DNA of 8,325 nucleotides from JBOHTO01 sp050733695 (GTDB taxonomy: Bacteria; Gemmatimonadota; Gemmatimonadetes; Gemmatimonadales; Gemmatimonadaceae), in NCBI GenBank assembly GCA_050733695.1, contig JBOHTO010000186.1:1-8325 (forward strand). The letters are read 5' to 3'. Numbering within the stretch: position 1 is the first letter of the stretch; each line of letters begins with the position of its first letter. This document shows, piece by piece, positions 1-6,502 of this stretch. Both the position numbers and the translations under genes were made by a program. Under the pieces are notes generated by a model that worked only from the letters and a program-made list of their open reading frames with translations, did no database searches and had not been told where the DNA came from.

Positions 1-164
1 GGTTGCTGCTGGGAAGCGTTTGGACTAAGGAAGCCGCGGCTCGCTTCGCTCCCGTCAGACGATGAGAAGAACGATTAATCGCTGATGCAGGGACCGCTTG
101 AAGCCGCCGGGTCAACCCCGCATTGAAGCCCCCATATGCAACCAGCGTGACCGCGATTCGTGCG
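1..164. other. Left edge, no assignable gene
   Basis: Two + strand frames are open from the window edge: one stops at TAA 76-78 and another at TGA 61-63. Either could be the tail of a gene starting outside the window, but both are too short to judge. A perfect 10-bp palindrome, CGATTAATCG, lies at 72-81. The short string TTGAAGC recurs at about 100, 122 and 196, suggesting degenerate repeats related to the palindromic elements further right. I see no RNA gene here. Confidence 0.3.
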
Positions 165-201
165 GGATTTCCGCGATCACATGATCGCGGCCCCATTGAA
201 G
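165..201. repeat. REP-like palindromic repeat, copy A
   Basis: The core CCGCGATCACATGATCGCGG (171-190) has perfect 9-bp arms around a CA centre. It is preceded by GATTT and followed by CCCCATTGAAGC. The same core is identical at 679-698 and degenerate at 600-619. The flanks are also partly conserved, so the repeated unit is about 36 bp and larger than the palindrome. A weaker inverted element, CCGCGATTCGTGCGG, sits directly upstream at 151-165. It resembles REP or small intergenic palindromes; its function is unknown. Confidence 0.7.
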
Positions 202-673
202 CAACGAGCTACTGTTTCGCAATTTCGCTGGAGCCACCGAGGATGTATATTCCAGCCGCCTTCGAGCGCTCGTCGATACGACCAATCCTGACGGCGCACT
301 CACCCTTCAATCGGGTTCTTACGCGGGAGACTACCTTGACGGGACAGAGGCGTATTTCCAAGCTGTTGGACCACGAGCGGACGCCCTTCGACGGGCCGAT
401 CATCTTCTCCGTGGGGCGAGTGCCCCGGTCTACGAACGCTACGTCGAAGAAGCCGGCGGGAGAGTCGCCCAAGCCAGAGCACGCACAGACGCCGTCGCCA
501 CGGCCCTCGGGCGAGCGGCAGACGCCGTAAGCGACCGCGTTCGACCCGAGGAAGCGGCAGCGACATTCAGCCGTGTCCTCGAGGCGCGCAGGAACATCTC
601 CGCGATCACAATATCGCGGCGTCAATGCAGCACAGCGCACGCGCAAAGCTTGCGCGAACGTTTCGCGAGCTGA
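200..673 (+). pseudogene. Orphan coding-like fragment without a start codon
   Basis: An open frame of 157 codons runs from just after a TGA at 197-199 to the TGA at 671-673. Its predicted protein has balanced composition with ordinary Ala, Arg, Asp, Glu and Leu content. The competing frames are rich in Ser, Pro and Arg, as expected of shadows. The middle part reads like a helical protein (for example ADALRRADHLL, then ARTDAVATALGRAADAV). There is no ATG or GTG in frame, and the only TTG is near the 3' end. The fragment begins in the flank of repeat A, contains repeat B in frame near its end, and stops in the flank of repeat C. It is best read as the remnant of a gene whose 5' part was lost or shifted out of frame. 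I do not recognise the family. It could still be a chance open frame in GC-rich DNA. Confidence 0.4.
595..630. repeat. REP-like palindromic repeat, copy B (degenerate)
   Basis: The core CCGCGATCACAATATCGCGG (600-619) keeps 7-bp arms, CCGCGAT and ATCGCGG, around a 6-nt centre. Copies A and C carry TGA at the position where this copy has ATA. The + strand frame of the 200-673 fragment therefore reads through this copy without a stop. The right flank (CGTCAATGCAGC) is a diverged form of the flank of copy A. Confidence 0.6.
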
Positions 674-709
674 GATTTCCGCGATCACATGATCGCGGCG
701 CCATTCACG
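673..709. repeat. REP-like palindromic repeat, copy C
   Basis: The core 679-698 is identical to copy A, with the same GATTT left flank and the related right flank CGCCATTCACGC. It lies 48 bp beyond the stop codon of the SEC-C gene, which is transcribed towards it. It could act as a 3' hairpin for that transcript, but there is no T run to support an intrinsic terminator. Confidence 0.7.
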
Positions 710-745
710 CGCGCCGATGAGCGTCCTCCCACCCGCTCCGCCGCC

Positions 746-2737
746 CTATGTCGCCGCCCCTCGCTCCTGCTGCACCGCGGCGCCCGGCCTCTTGCCGCGG
801 AGCTCCGGGTGCGGCGTTCGCTCCCACTCCTTCTGCATGGGAAGGAGCGCAGCACGGAGCGTTTCGGCGTGCGTTGTTCCGCCGCGAATCAGATCGTCGC
901 GCCAGAGCAGCCAGTGCCGAGCGAGTTCTTGCGCGAGCTCGGATTCCACCGGGCCCTGCTCCCCGAGAAATCGCTCATCGTGATCGTCGATCTGCCTGGG
1001 CAGCATCACTCGCGCGTTGAGATCCGCCGTGAGCGCGCCAAGCCATGCCGTCATTGCGCTCGAGAAAACCGCTTCCGGAAGTTCGGCGCATCGTGCTGCG
1101 AATGACGCCCGGTCGCGGAGAATCGGATCGGCCCATGGACAGTGTATTCCTTCATGCGCTGCGAGATAGGCGAAGAAGCGGCGCAGCGAACCGGGAATCG
1201 AGAGCGTCGCCGCCCGGGACTCGCGTCCCGGCATTTCGAGAGGGCACCACTCGTAGAGGAAAGTTCGCAGATCGAGTTCGGTGACTGCGGGGAGAGGGAT
1301 CCGCTGCTGGAGCGAGAGAAAGGCGAGGAAGTGACCGGCGTTGCGTACGTGCTTGCGGACAGTAGCGTGCCCGAGACCGGAGCGGACCAGCGCCACACCG
1401 AACTGTCCAATGAAGCGCGCCCATCCTGCGGCAAGCGGCTGGTCGTCGCGCTCGTCGTCGGGGAGGGCGGCTGCGGGATCGGCGCCGAAACCTTCGGGTC
1501 CGGCGGTGGAGAGCGAGTCCGGAACCTCCCAGGAAGAGCCTGCGGAGACGGCGAAGTAGCCGTCGTAGATCAGCGTGGCGTGCGTCGGCTCGTGCTGCCA
1601 GCGGATGGGGAGCGGCGCCGCCTCCTCGCCCCGGAGCACCCTCTCGTGCGCGCCAACGAACTCGGGAATGGCGCGCAGCGCGCGCATCATGTCGTGCGCA
1701 ACATCGGCTGGGATACCACTCGCCGGCCCATTGATCGTGAACATGTGGGGAAAGGCGCGCGAGCCGGCGATTTCCCAGCGGGCGCGCTCCACCTCTTTGC
1801 GCATCGCACGGGGGACGTTATGCGTCGCGTCAAAGGATAGCGACACGACGACTCCCGTGATGCCCTCGAGGGAGGGACCGAACCGATCTTCGGGCGCGGC
1901 GAAGAAGCTTCGCAGATCGTCGGGCTTCTCGTAGAGCGCGATGCCGTAGGATCGTCCGGCATTGCCGAGTACGCAGATCGTCCAGGCACGGTTTTCAGGG
2001 AACGTCGCATGGATCACCTGGCGATCCTGGATGTAACGCCAGGGTGCGGCGCGATAGAATGCCGCTGCCGCCGCGAAGATCTCCGCCGTGAGGTCGGCAG
2101 GAAGCTGCCAGCCGGACCACGCCTCCGGAGACTGAACCGCTGCACCAAGGGGTGTGATGCCAAGGGCTTGCTTCATGCCGTCCATGATCTCATCGAGATC
2201 CGGCAGGCGACCGTCCGTGGCCCCGACCGGTATATCGTGAGCGGCGAGGGCAATCGCGAGCGGCTGGGCGATGGACTCGTTGCGCACGCGGACCTTGAGC
2301 GGATGAGCGTGCGTCGACTCGGCGGCGGTGAGGATGGCGCGCTCGAGTTCGATGGCGACGCCTGCCGGATCCGAGGGGGCGTGCGCGATCAGGTCGACGT
2401 GTATCGGTCGGGGTCCGACCGTGACCATCGCCACGGCGGGCTGCGCCCCGGGGTCGTCCTCGAAGCGCGCTGCGATGCGGACGAGGTCCGCCTCCCAGAA
2501 GGAGCCATCGGGATTATCGCGGACAAGCCGGAGGGCCGGGCCGAGGGAGAAGTGCGGACCCTTGCCGTGGGGGGCGCCGATACGCGGGTGTTCAGTCGGG
2601 AGGCAGCATTTCTTGTACTTGAGCCCGGAGCCACAGGGGCAGAGGTCGTTGCGGTGGGTGGTCATGGGCGGGATGGACTTCGTGGTGCGCCCCGGACGAG
2701 CCGTTTTGTCGGCGGGCCGCGTGTCGTCATCTCTCAC
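746..2737 (-). CDS. SEC-C motif protein with recombinase-like core-binding segment
   Basis: This is a 663-residue predicted protein. Near the N-terminus, C33-x-C35-x8-C44-C45 in NDLCPCGSGLKYKKCC is a canonical SEC-C zinc motif, a short metal-binding module often appended to larger proteins. Residues about 125-190 and 215-380 (including the PWRY...GNAGRSYGIALY stretch) resemble the uncharacterised DUF6930 and DUF7309 regions, recalled with modest confidence. Residues about 442-531 (HATVRKHVRNAGHFLAFL ... SIPGSLRRFFAYLAAHEGI) resemble the SAM-like core-binding domain of XerC/D-type recombinases. No R-H-R-Y catalytic domain follows, so recombination activity is unlikely and nucleic-acid binding is an inference. 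A GTG at 2737 opens the frame, while ATG at 2665 gives the N-terminus MTTHRNDLCPCG usual for SEC-C proteins. Neither has a clear Shine-Dalgarno. The TAG stop is at 746-748. Confidence 0.85.
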   Translation of the reverse strand: MRDDDTRPADKTARPGRTTKSIPPMTTHRNDLCPCGSGLKYKKCCLPTEHPRIGAPHGKGPHFSLGPALRLVRDNPDGSFWEADLVRIAARFEDDPGAQPAVAMVTVGPRPIHVDLIAHAPSDPAGVAIELERAILTAAESTHAHPLKVRVRNESIAQPLAIALAAHDIPVGATDGRLPDLDEIMDGMKQALGITPLGAAVQSPEAWSGWQLPADLTAEIFAAAAAFYRAAPWRYIQDRQVIHATFPENRAWTICVLGNAGRSYGIALYEKPDDLRSFFAAPEDRFGPSLEGITGVVVSLSFDATHNVPRAMRKEVERARWEIAGSRAFPHMFTINGPASGIPADVAHDMMRALRAIPEFVGAHERVLRGEEAAPLPIRWQHEPTHATLIYDGYFAVSAGSSWEVPDSLSTAGPEGFGADPAAALPDDERDDQPLAAGWARFIGQFGVALVRSGLGHATVRKHVRNAGHFLAFLSLQQRIPLPAVTELDLRTFLYEWCPLEMPGRESRAATLSIPGSLRRFFAYLAAHEGIHCPWADPILRDRASFAARCAELPEAVFSSAMTAWLGALTADLNARVMLPRQIDDHDERFLGEQGPVESELAQELARHWLLWRDDLIRGGTTHAETLRAALLPMQKEWERTPHPELRGKRPGAAVQQERGAAT

Positions 2738-2743
2738 TCCGCA

Positions 2744-2771
2744 AGTCTACCTGCTCCGTGGACCATGTCAA
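2744..2771 (-). promoter_or_regulatory. Candidate promoter of the SEC-C gene
   Basis: On the - strand a perfect -35 TTGACA (2771-2766) is followed after 16 nt by TAGACT (2749-2744), a 4/6 match to the -10 consensus. The predicted transcription start falls at about 2737. That is the first base of the GTG opening the frame, so translation may be leaderless from this GTG, or may use ATG 2665 after a 72-nt leader. Confidence 0.45.
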
Positions 2772-2826
2772 CCGATCCGGCGAGCGCTGGTGCTCGCGTT
2801 CCGAAGCGGCCGATGCGAGCTCTTCG

Positions 2827-2882
2827 ACGTCGACCGAAGCCACGTCGACCGAAGCCACCCACCCGATCCTCACCCGATCCTC
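2827..2882. repeat. Two adjacent short tandem duplications
   Basis: ACGTCGACCGAAGCC occurs twice in tandem (2827-2841 and 2842-2856). Four bases later ACCCGATCCTC occurs twice in tandem (2861-2871 and 2872-2882). They lie between the divergent SEC-C and ATPase promoters. They look like recent slippage events; no function is evident. Confidence 0.8.
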
Positions 2883-2917
2883 CACGCCGGCTCCGGCACC
2901 CGCCCTGCACTTCGGAC

Positions 2918-2984
2918 TTGTGGTATCCGTATTACGGACATATAATGTCCGCAATACGGACACGCGATGTCCGTATTGCGGACT
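2918..2984 (+). promoter_or_regulatory. Promoter with three phased palindromic operators
   Basis: A perfect -10 TATAAT (2941-2946) lies 17 nt after TTGTGG (2918-2923). Three related palindromes overlie it: TCCGTATTACGGA (2926-2938) fills the spacer, TGTCCGCAATACGGACA (2946-2962) covers the end of the -10 and the expected start near 2953, and TGTCCGTATTGCGGACT (2968-2984) follows. The second and third are inverted copies of each other apart from the last base. The centres at 2932, 2954 and 2976 are exactly 22 bp apart, about two helical turns, so bound proteins would sit on one face of the DNA. This architecture implies tight repression, probably cooperative. The binding protein is unknown. 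The ATPase's own winged-helix segment makes autoregulation possible. Confidence 0.8.
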
Positions 2985-3029
2985 CGCCGCAGCGCGTTCA
3001 CTGAAGCTGACCTTCAACCCAGACCGGTC

Positions 3030-4277
3030 ATGGGGCCAGGCAACACGACCGACCTGCTTCCGCGCGCGGCCACTCGCCGCCTCGAAGCGCTCCTCCGCGC
3101 CCTTCCGGTGGTCGTGGTCACCGGGCCGCGGCAGACGGGCAAGACAAGTCTGGTCCAGCTCCTGACCGGAACGGCGCTGGCCGGCCATGCGGCCTTCGAT
3201 CTCGACGATCCCGTGGTGCGAGGCGCCGCCAGCGCGGATCCGACCGCTTTCGTCCGTCAGGCGCCGCTCATGATCGTGGACGAGGTGCAGCGCGTACCGG
3301 AACTCATGCTCGCAGTCAAGACCGAGGTCGACCGCGAGCACCAGCGCACGAAAGGCCGGTTCGTGCTCACCGGATCGGCGAATCTCCTGATGCTGCGACA
3401 GGTCTCCGATTCGCTCGCCGGGCGCGCGGCTTACCTCCCTGTCCAGCCGATGACGCGGCGCGAGGTGCTCGGACTGGGCACGACCGGTATGTGGGCGCGT
3501 TTCTTCGAGCTCCCGTTCGAAGAGTGGCGCGAAGCCCTCGTGGATGACCCGGGGCCCCGCGAAGCCTGGCGCGACGTCGCCCGCCGCGGTGGCTTTCCTG
3601 TTCCTGCCCTGCACCTGGATCCCGGCGCTCGCCGCGAGTGGTTCACGAGCTACGTCGCCACATATCTGGAGCGGGACCTGCGCGACCTGAGCGCGGTCGG
3701 GGATCTCGGGGACTTCCGGCGAGCGATGCAGGCCCTGGCGCTACGCGCGGGAACACCCGTCAACCACGCCGATGTCGCGCGCGAACTCGGTCTCGTCGGC
3801 CGCACGCTCCTGCGGTGGCTCGAACTGCTCGACGTCACGTATCAGCTCGCACGTCTCCAAGCGTACACGGTGCGACGAGCAACGCGGCTGAGAAAGCGCC
3901 CAAAATTCTACTGGAACGATCCGGCTCTCGCCATGCACGTCGCCGGCGAGACGGAGCCGTCCGGCGTTCACCTCGAGACGCTTCTCTTCACGGATCTGCG
4001 CGCATGGGCTGCGCTCGAGGCCGACCGTGCCACACTTCACTACTGGCGCGACGATGCTGGTCGCGAAGTGGATTTCGTGGTCGAACGCGACGGACGCACG
4101 CTGGCCATCGAAGTGAAGGCGACACGCCGGCCCGGGCCAGGCGACTGGAAGCACCTGAAGCATTTCGTCGCCGAGTACGGTCGGAGCTGCGCAGGCGCTC
4201 TGCTGCTTCACGACGGAGACGAAACGCTCCGCGTCGCCGACCGTATCGTCGCAGCCCCGTGGTGGCGCGCATTCTGA
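3030..4277 (+). CDS. AAA family ATPase, DUF4143 type
   Basis: The 415-residue protein has Walker A GPRQTGKT (32-39), Walker B MIVDEVQ (81-87), sensor-like FVLTGSAN (111-118) and the SLAGRA motif (128-133) typical of this family. TYLERDLRDL starts the DUF4143 half. This includes a winged-helix-like segment (NHADVARELGLVGRTLLRWL) and a C-terminal nuclease-like core, VDFVV ... AIEVK, with D348, E361 and K363 in the spacing of PD-(D/E)XK folds. The family is common in bacteria, but its cellular role is largely unknown. The ATG at 3030 gives the usual N-terminal length. The frame also opens at ATG 2967, inside operator 3 and only about 14 nt after the predicted transcription start. Neither start has a Shine-Dalgarno. 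No terminator is visible after the TGA at 4275-4277. The three-operator promoter directly upstream suggests strict control. Confidence 0.9.
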   Translation: MGPGNTTDLLPRAATRRLEALLRALPVVVVTGPRQTGKTSLVQLLTGTALAGHAAFDLDDPVVRGAASADPTAFVRQAPLMIVDEVQRVPELMLAVKTEVDREHQRTKGRFVLTGSANLLMLRQVSDSLAGRAAYLPVQPMTRREVLGLGTTGMWARFFELPFEEWREALVDDPGPREAWRDVARRGGFPVPALHLDPGARREWFTSYVATYLERDLRDLSAVGDLGDFRRAMQALALRAGTPVNHADVARELGLVGRTLLRWLELLDVTYQLARLQAYTVRRATRLRKRPKFYWNDPALAMHVAGETEPSGVHLETLLFTDLRAWAALEADRATLHYWRDDAGREVDFVVERDGRTLAIEVKATRRPGPGDWKHLKHFVAEYGRSCAGALLLHDGDETLRVADRIVAAPWWRAF

Positions 4278-4303
4278 CGTGATGCTGTGAACGACAGGAC
4301 CCG

Positions 4304-4603
4304 ATGTTCCACCGGGACACCGGAGTTCATCGCAGGCCTCGCCAGCAAGCGCCAATGCTCGAGCTCCCCGAGATCGCGCTCTACCTCGTGGAATGTGGAA
4401 GCGAGTCTGGCCGTGGATATAAGCAGCGGATCGTGACTCGTAACGAAGGCTGGTTCGGGGCAGATCAGCGGAAACTGCTTGAGTCCGAGCTGGCCACCAT
4501 GCTGCAGCGCGAATGGGATTCCGCGTTGTCAGCGGTCGGTGGCCTGCTCGACTCGGAACCCGATAACGGTGCTGCCGGATCTGGCGCCGTGCTGGGTGAC
4601 TAA
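4304..4603 (+). CDS. Small hypothetical protein ending in attC-like site
   Basis: This is a 99-residue protein that I do not recognise. From residue 18 (second ATG, 4355) onward the composition is natural, with an acidic, amphipathic helical part (RKLLESELATMLQREWDSAL). The first 17 residues are rich in Arg, Pro and His, so the real start may be 4355. A weak AGGA (4296-4299) lies 4 nt before the first ATG. The gene begins 26 nt after the ATPase stop and could be co-transcribed. Its TAA stop (4601-4603) is part of the GACTAAC core of the attC-like hairpin, an arrangement typical of integron gene cassettes. No second recombination site is visible upstream, so the left cassette boundary is not defined. 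Confidence 0.55.
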   Translation: MFHRDTGVHRRPRQQAPMLELPEIALYLVECGSESGRGYKQRIVTRNEGWFGADQRKLLESELATMLQREWDSALSAVGGLLDSEPDNGAAGSGAVLGD

Positions 4604-4694
4604 CGTTGCTTGCTGCAGACGGGCGAGCCAAGGTTAATAGCGGCTCCGCCGCCGCTTCGATAGGTTCGCCCGCAGCAGAAGCTGGGCGTTAAAG
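4598..4694 (+). other. attC-like integron recombination site
   Basis: GACTAAC (4598-4604) resembles the 5' core RYYYAAC, and GTTAAAG (4688-4694) resembles the 3' core GTTRRRY; each has one mismatch. TAACG (4601-4605) pairs with CGTTA (4687-4691). Inside, GCTT (4608-4611) pairs with AAGC (4679-4682), and GCTGC (4612-4616) with GCAGC (4672-4676), leaving AG extruded. GGGCGAGCC (4621-4629) then pairs with GGTTCGCCC (4663-4671), and the tip AGCGGC (4639-4644) with GCCGCT (4651-4656). Paired outer cores, an unpaired spacer, inner boxes with extruded bases and a variable tip form the known attC plan, and 97 bp is within its size range. No integrase gene or second attC is seen, so it would be a solitary site or relic. 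Confidence 0.55.
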
Positions 4695-4957
4695 ATGTAG
4701 AATAGGTCCAAGTGCGATTAGCGGGCGGTGATGGTTACGATTCGACCTCGCAGAATCGTTTGAGACCGACGATCGCCGGCTCGGCAATGATATTCAACGC
4801 ATCGTTTCTTGCCGCTTGCCGACGCTCGGGACTTATTCTACATCCTCAACGACGGCGCATCGGTGTAGTGTCAGCTGTGCGCGCCGGAGAGGATCTGGCA
4901 TGGACACCGTTCACATTTTGCCGTGTTCGTGTTTAACATCACGTCTGAGGAGCGACG
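4695..4957 (+). other. Non-coding stretch upstream of DUF2130 gene
   Basis: No convincing gene is seen here. A 7-bp hairpin, ACGATTC/GAATCGT (4737-4743 and 4753-4759), is followed by only three T residues and is not a good terminator. A weak promoter, TTCACA (4910-4915) then TTTAAC (4932-4937) with a 16-nt spacer, could serve the next gene. The ribosome binding site GAGGAG (4947-4952) lies 5 nt before its ATG. Confidence 0.4.
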
Positions 4958-5965
4958 ATGCCGTCTACTTCGAGAGCCTGCCCACTCTGCGGTACGCCTC
5001 TGAGTGACGCGAAGTTCGCTCGTGTCCTGCAAACACATCGCGGAATGCAGGCGCAGCTCACGAAGCTAAAGGCAGCGGAAGTTCGTGCCAAGGTGCGATT
5101 GCGCTCCGCGATAGAAAAGGCGCGCGGGGCAACGTCGCGAGCGAAGGCGCAAGCTTCACGTCATCTGGCGAATGAGCAGCGCAAGGCCGCCGATCGACTC
5201 AGAAAGCATCAGAACGCAACAAAGAAGATGAGAGCACAGATCGAGAATCTCGAACGCAGGCTGAAGTCTGGGGAGACCGCCCAGAGCGAAGGCCTGCTCG
5301 AGGAGCGTGCGCTTCTTGCATTCCTGTCCGAAAAGTTTCCTTCAGATCGTTTTGACCACGTTGGGCGCGGCGGGGATGTTCTGCACGATGTATGCACCAG
5401 TAGCGGTGTAAAGGTCGGCCGTATTGTGTACGAGTGCAAACGCGTAGCGAGTTGGGCGGCGGCGCACGTCGTTCAGTGTGCCGAGGCCAGAGTGCTGCGC
5501 GAAGCTGATATCGCCATTTTGGTGACGAATCGCTTTCCTGCCAAGCATCAGTACTATTTCGTCGACCGCAACGTCCTCGTTATTAGCCCCCTGGCTCTCA
5601 TACCGCTCGTCCACACGGCGCGAGAAGGCCTCTTAAATGTGCATGGCCTCCGTGTCTCCGGAGATCAGAAGCGCCTCGCCGTTCAGGCGGTCTACGACTA
5701 TTTGGCTGGCGGTCAATACGCCGATCACATCCGGCGTGTCGTTCAGCATTTTACTGACCTTGAGATATTGTTTCACAAAGAGGTCGAATCACATAGGAAG
5801 ACCTGGGAAGGGCGGCTGAAGCACTACCACGGTCTAGCCAACGGCGTCAGCACGATCGACGAGCGCCTCCGGCAGCTATTATCACCGGTCGAAAGCGCGA
5901 CGTCATTGCCGACTGGCGTTCGCCGCCTGTTACCACGATTCGCCGCGAGCGATGCTCATAAATAG
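4958..5965 (+). CDS. DUF2130-type coiled-coil PD-(D/E)XK protein
   Basis: The 335-residue protein starts at ATG 4958 behind a strong GAGGAG. It opens with a half zinc motif, CPLCG (8-12), followed by a long basic, Lys-, Arg- and Ala-rich helical region with coiled-coil character (about 30-108). Then come FPSDRFDHVGRGGDVLHDV (127-145) and GRIVYECKR (154-162), and the stretch ADIAILVTNRFP. D140 or D144 with E159-x-K161 matches the PD-(D/E)XK metal-dependent nuclease signature. The order of elements matches DUF2130, a family found in mobile and defence contexts without an assigned role in most cases. DNA cleavage is therefore an inference from the motif. The gene stands alone, with an attC-like site to its left and a dead transposase to its right. 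Its base composition looks lower in GC than hisG, consistent with acquisition. Confidence 0.85.
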   Translation: MPSTSRACPLCGTPLSDAKFARVLQTHRGMQAQLTKLKAAEVRAKVRLRSAIEKARGATSRAKAQASRHLANEQRKAADRLRKHQNATKKMRAQIENLERRLKSGETAQSEGLLEERALLAFLSEKFPSDRFDHVGRGGDVLHDVCTSSGVKVGRIVYECKRVASWAAAHVVQCAEARVLREADIAILVTNRFPAKHQYYFVDRNVLVISPLALIPLVHTAREGLLNVHGLRVSGDQKRLAVQAVYDYLAGGQYADHIRRVVQHFTDLEILFHKEVESHRKTWEGRLKHYHGLANGVSTIDERLRQLLSPVESATSLPTGVRRLLPRFAASDAHK

Positions 5966-6034
5966 ATCGGTGTTGCCGTTGCCTAAACGAATCGTGAACT
6001 GTGTAAAACTCCGATTTGCCGATATACAATCGGC

Positions 6035-6453
6035 GCGCACGCGCCGCTCGTCTACGATTTTTTTCACGCGGTGGCCAAATTCAGCCGCGAAGTCATCGAT
6101 CGGGTCCGTCTCGACGAGTCGAACAAGCGCGACGAAGCTGGCGGGCAGCTCATCAACGGGAGTCGCTATCTGCTGCTCAAGAATGAGGAAAATTTCGTGG
6201 GCGATCAACGCGCGCACCTCGACGCCCTGCTCGCGGCCAACGAAAACCTCAGTCTCGTCTACATTCTCAAGGACCAGTTGAACATATCTGGAGCTATCGC
6301 CGGCCCGCGTGGGCCGAGCGCGCCCTGGATCACTGGTGCGCGCTCGCCGAGGCCAATGGGCTCACACCGCTACGGCGATTCGCGACGAATCTGCTGCGCC
6401 ATGCCGAGGGGATCATCCATCACTGCCGCTATCCGCACCCACGTCCGCGATGA
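6035..6453 (+). pseudogene. ISL3-family transposase remnant, frameshifted
   Basis: The reading from about 6035 gives APLVYDFFHAVAKFSREVID, then RVRLDESNKRD, GSRYLLLKNEENF and LDALLAANENLSLVYILKDQL. These match the DDE-transposase core of ISL3-family elements. After about 6275 the homology moves to another frame: IWSYRRPAWAERALDHWC, LTPLRRFATNLLRHAEGI and IHHCRYP, ending at TGA 6451-6453. The change between frames is a net shift at LKDQLN/IWSY. The N-terminal half (zinc-finger region and first catalytic Asp) and the last part after HCRYP are missing. No terminal inverted repeats were found. The remnant is inactive. It marks past insertion next to the DUF2130 gene. Confidence 0.8.
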
Positions 6454-6502
6454 ACCTGAAATGAGGCGTAGATTGGCTCTTGGGCCTCCGCTAGACCCGG
6501 CG

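Noticed and set aside
165..709. CRISPR array suggested by repeated palindromes
   Set aside because: Only three copies occur at irregular spacing (429 and 79 bp between cores), and there are no uniform spacers or cas genes.
689..1105. + strand open frame starting inside repeat C
   Set aside because: It is antisense to the C-terminal part of the SEC-C gene, starts at an ATG that is part of the palindrome, and is Arg- and Pro-rich.
2009..3004. Long + strand open frame opposite the SEC-C gene
   Set aside because: It is antisense to a gene with clear motifs, and its composition is Arg- and Gly-rich with no recognisable domain. It is a GC-rich shadow.
3741..4631. - strand open frame opposite the ATPase and the small gene
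   Set aside because: It is antisense to well-supported coding sequence and runs through the attC-like hairpin. It is not credible as a protein.
4598..4694. Hairpin as an intrinsic terminator
   Set aside because: It has no T run after the 3' arm, and the bulges and paired AAC/GTT cores fit attC better than a terminator.
4712..4936. 74-codon + strand open frame before the DUF2130 gene
   Set aside because: It has no ribosome binding site, unnatural composition and no recognisable family. It overlaps the likely promoter of the next gene.
6454..6502. Possible hicA downstream of hicB
   Set aside because: None of the - strand frames here shows HicA-like sequence, and the interval is too short for a HicA gene.
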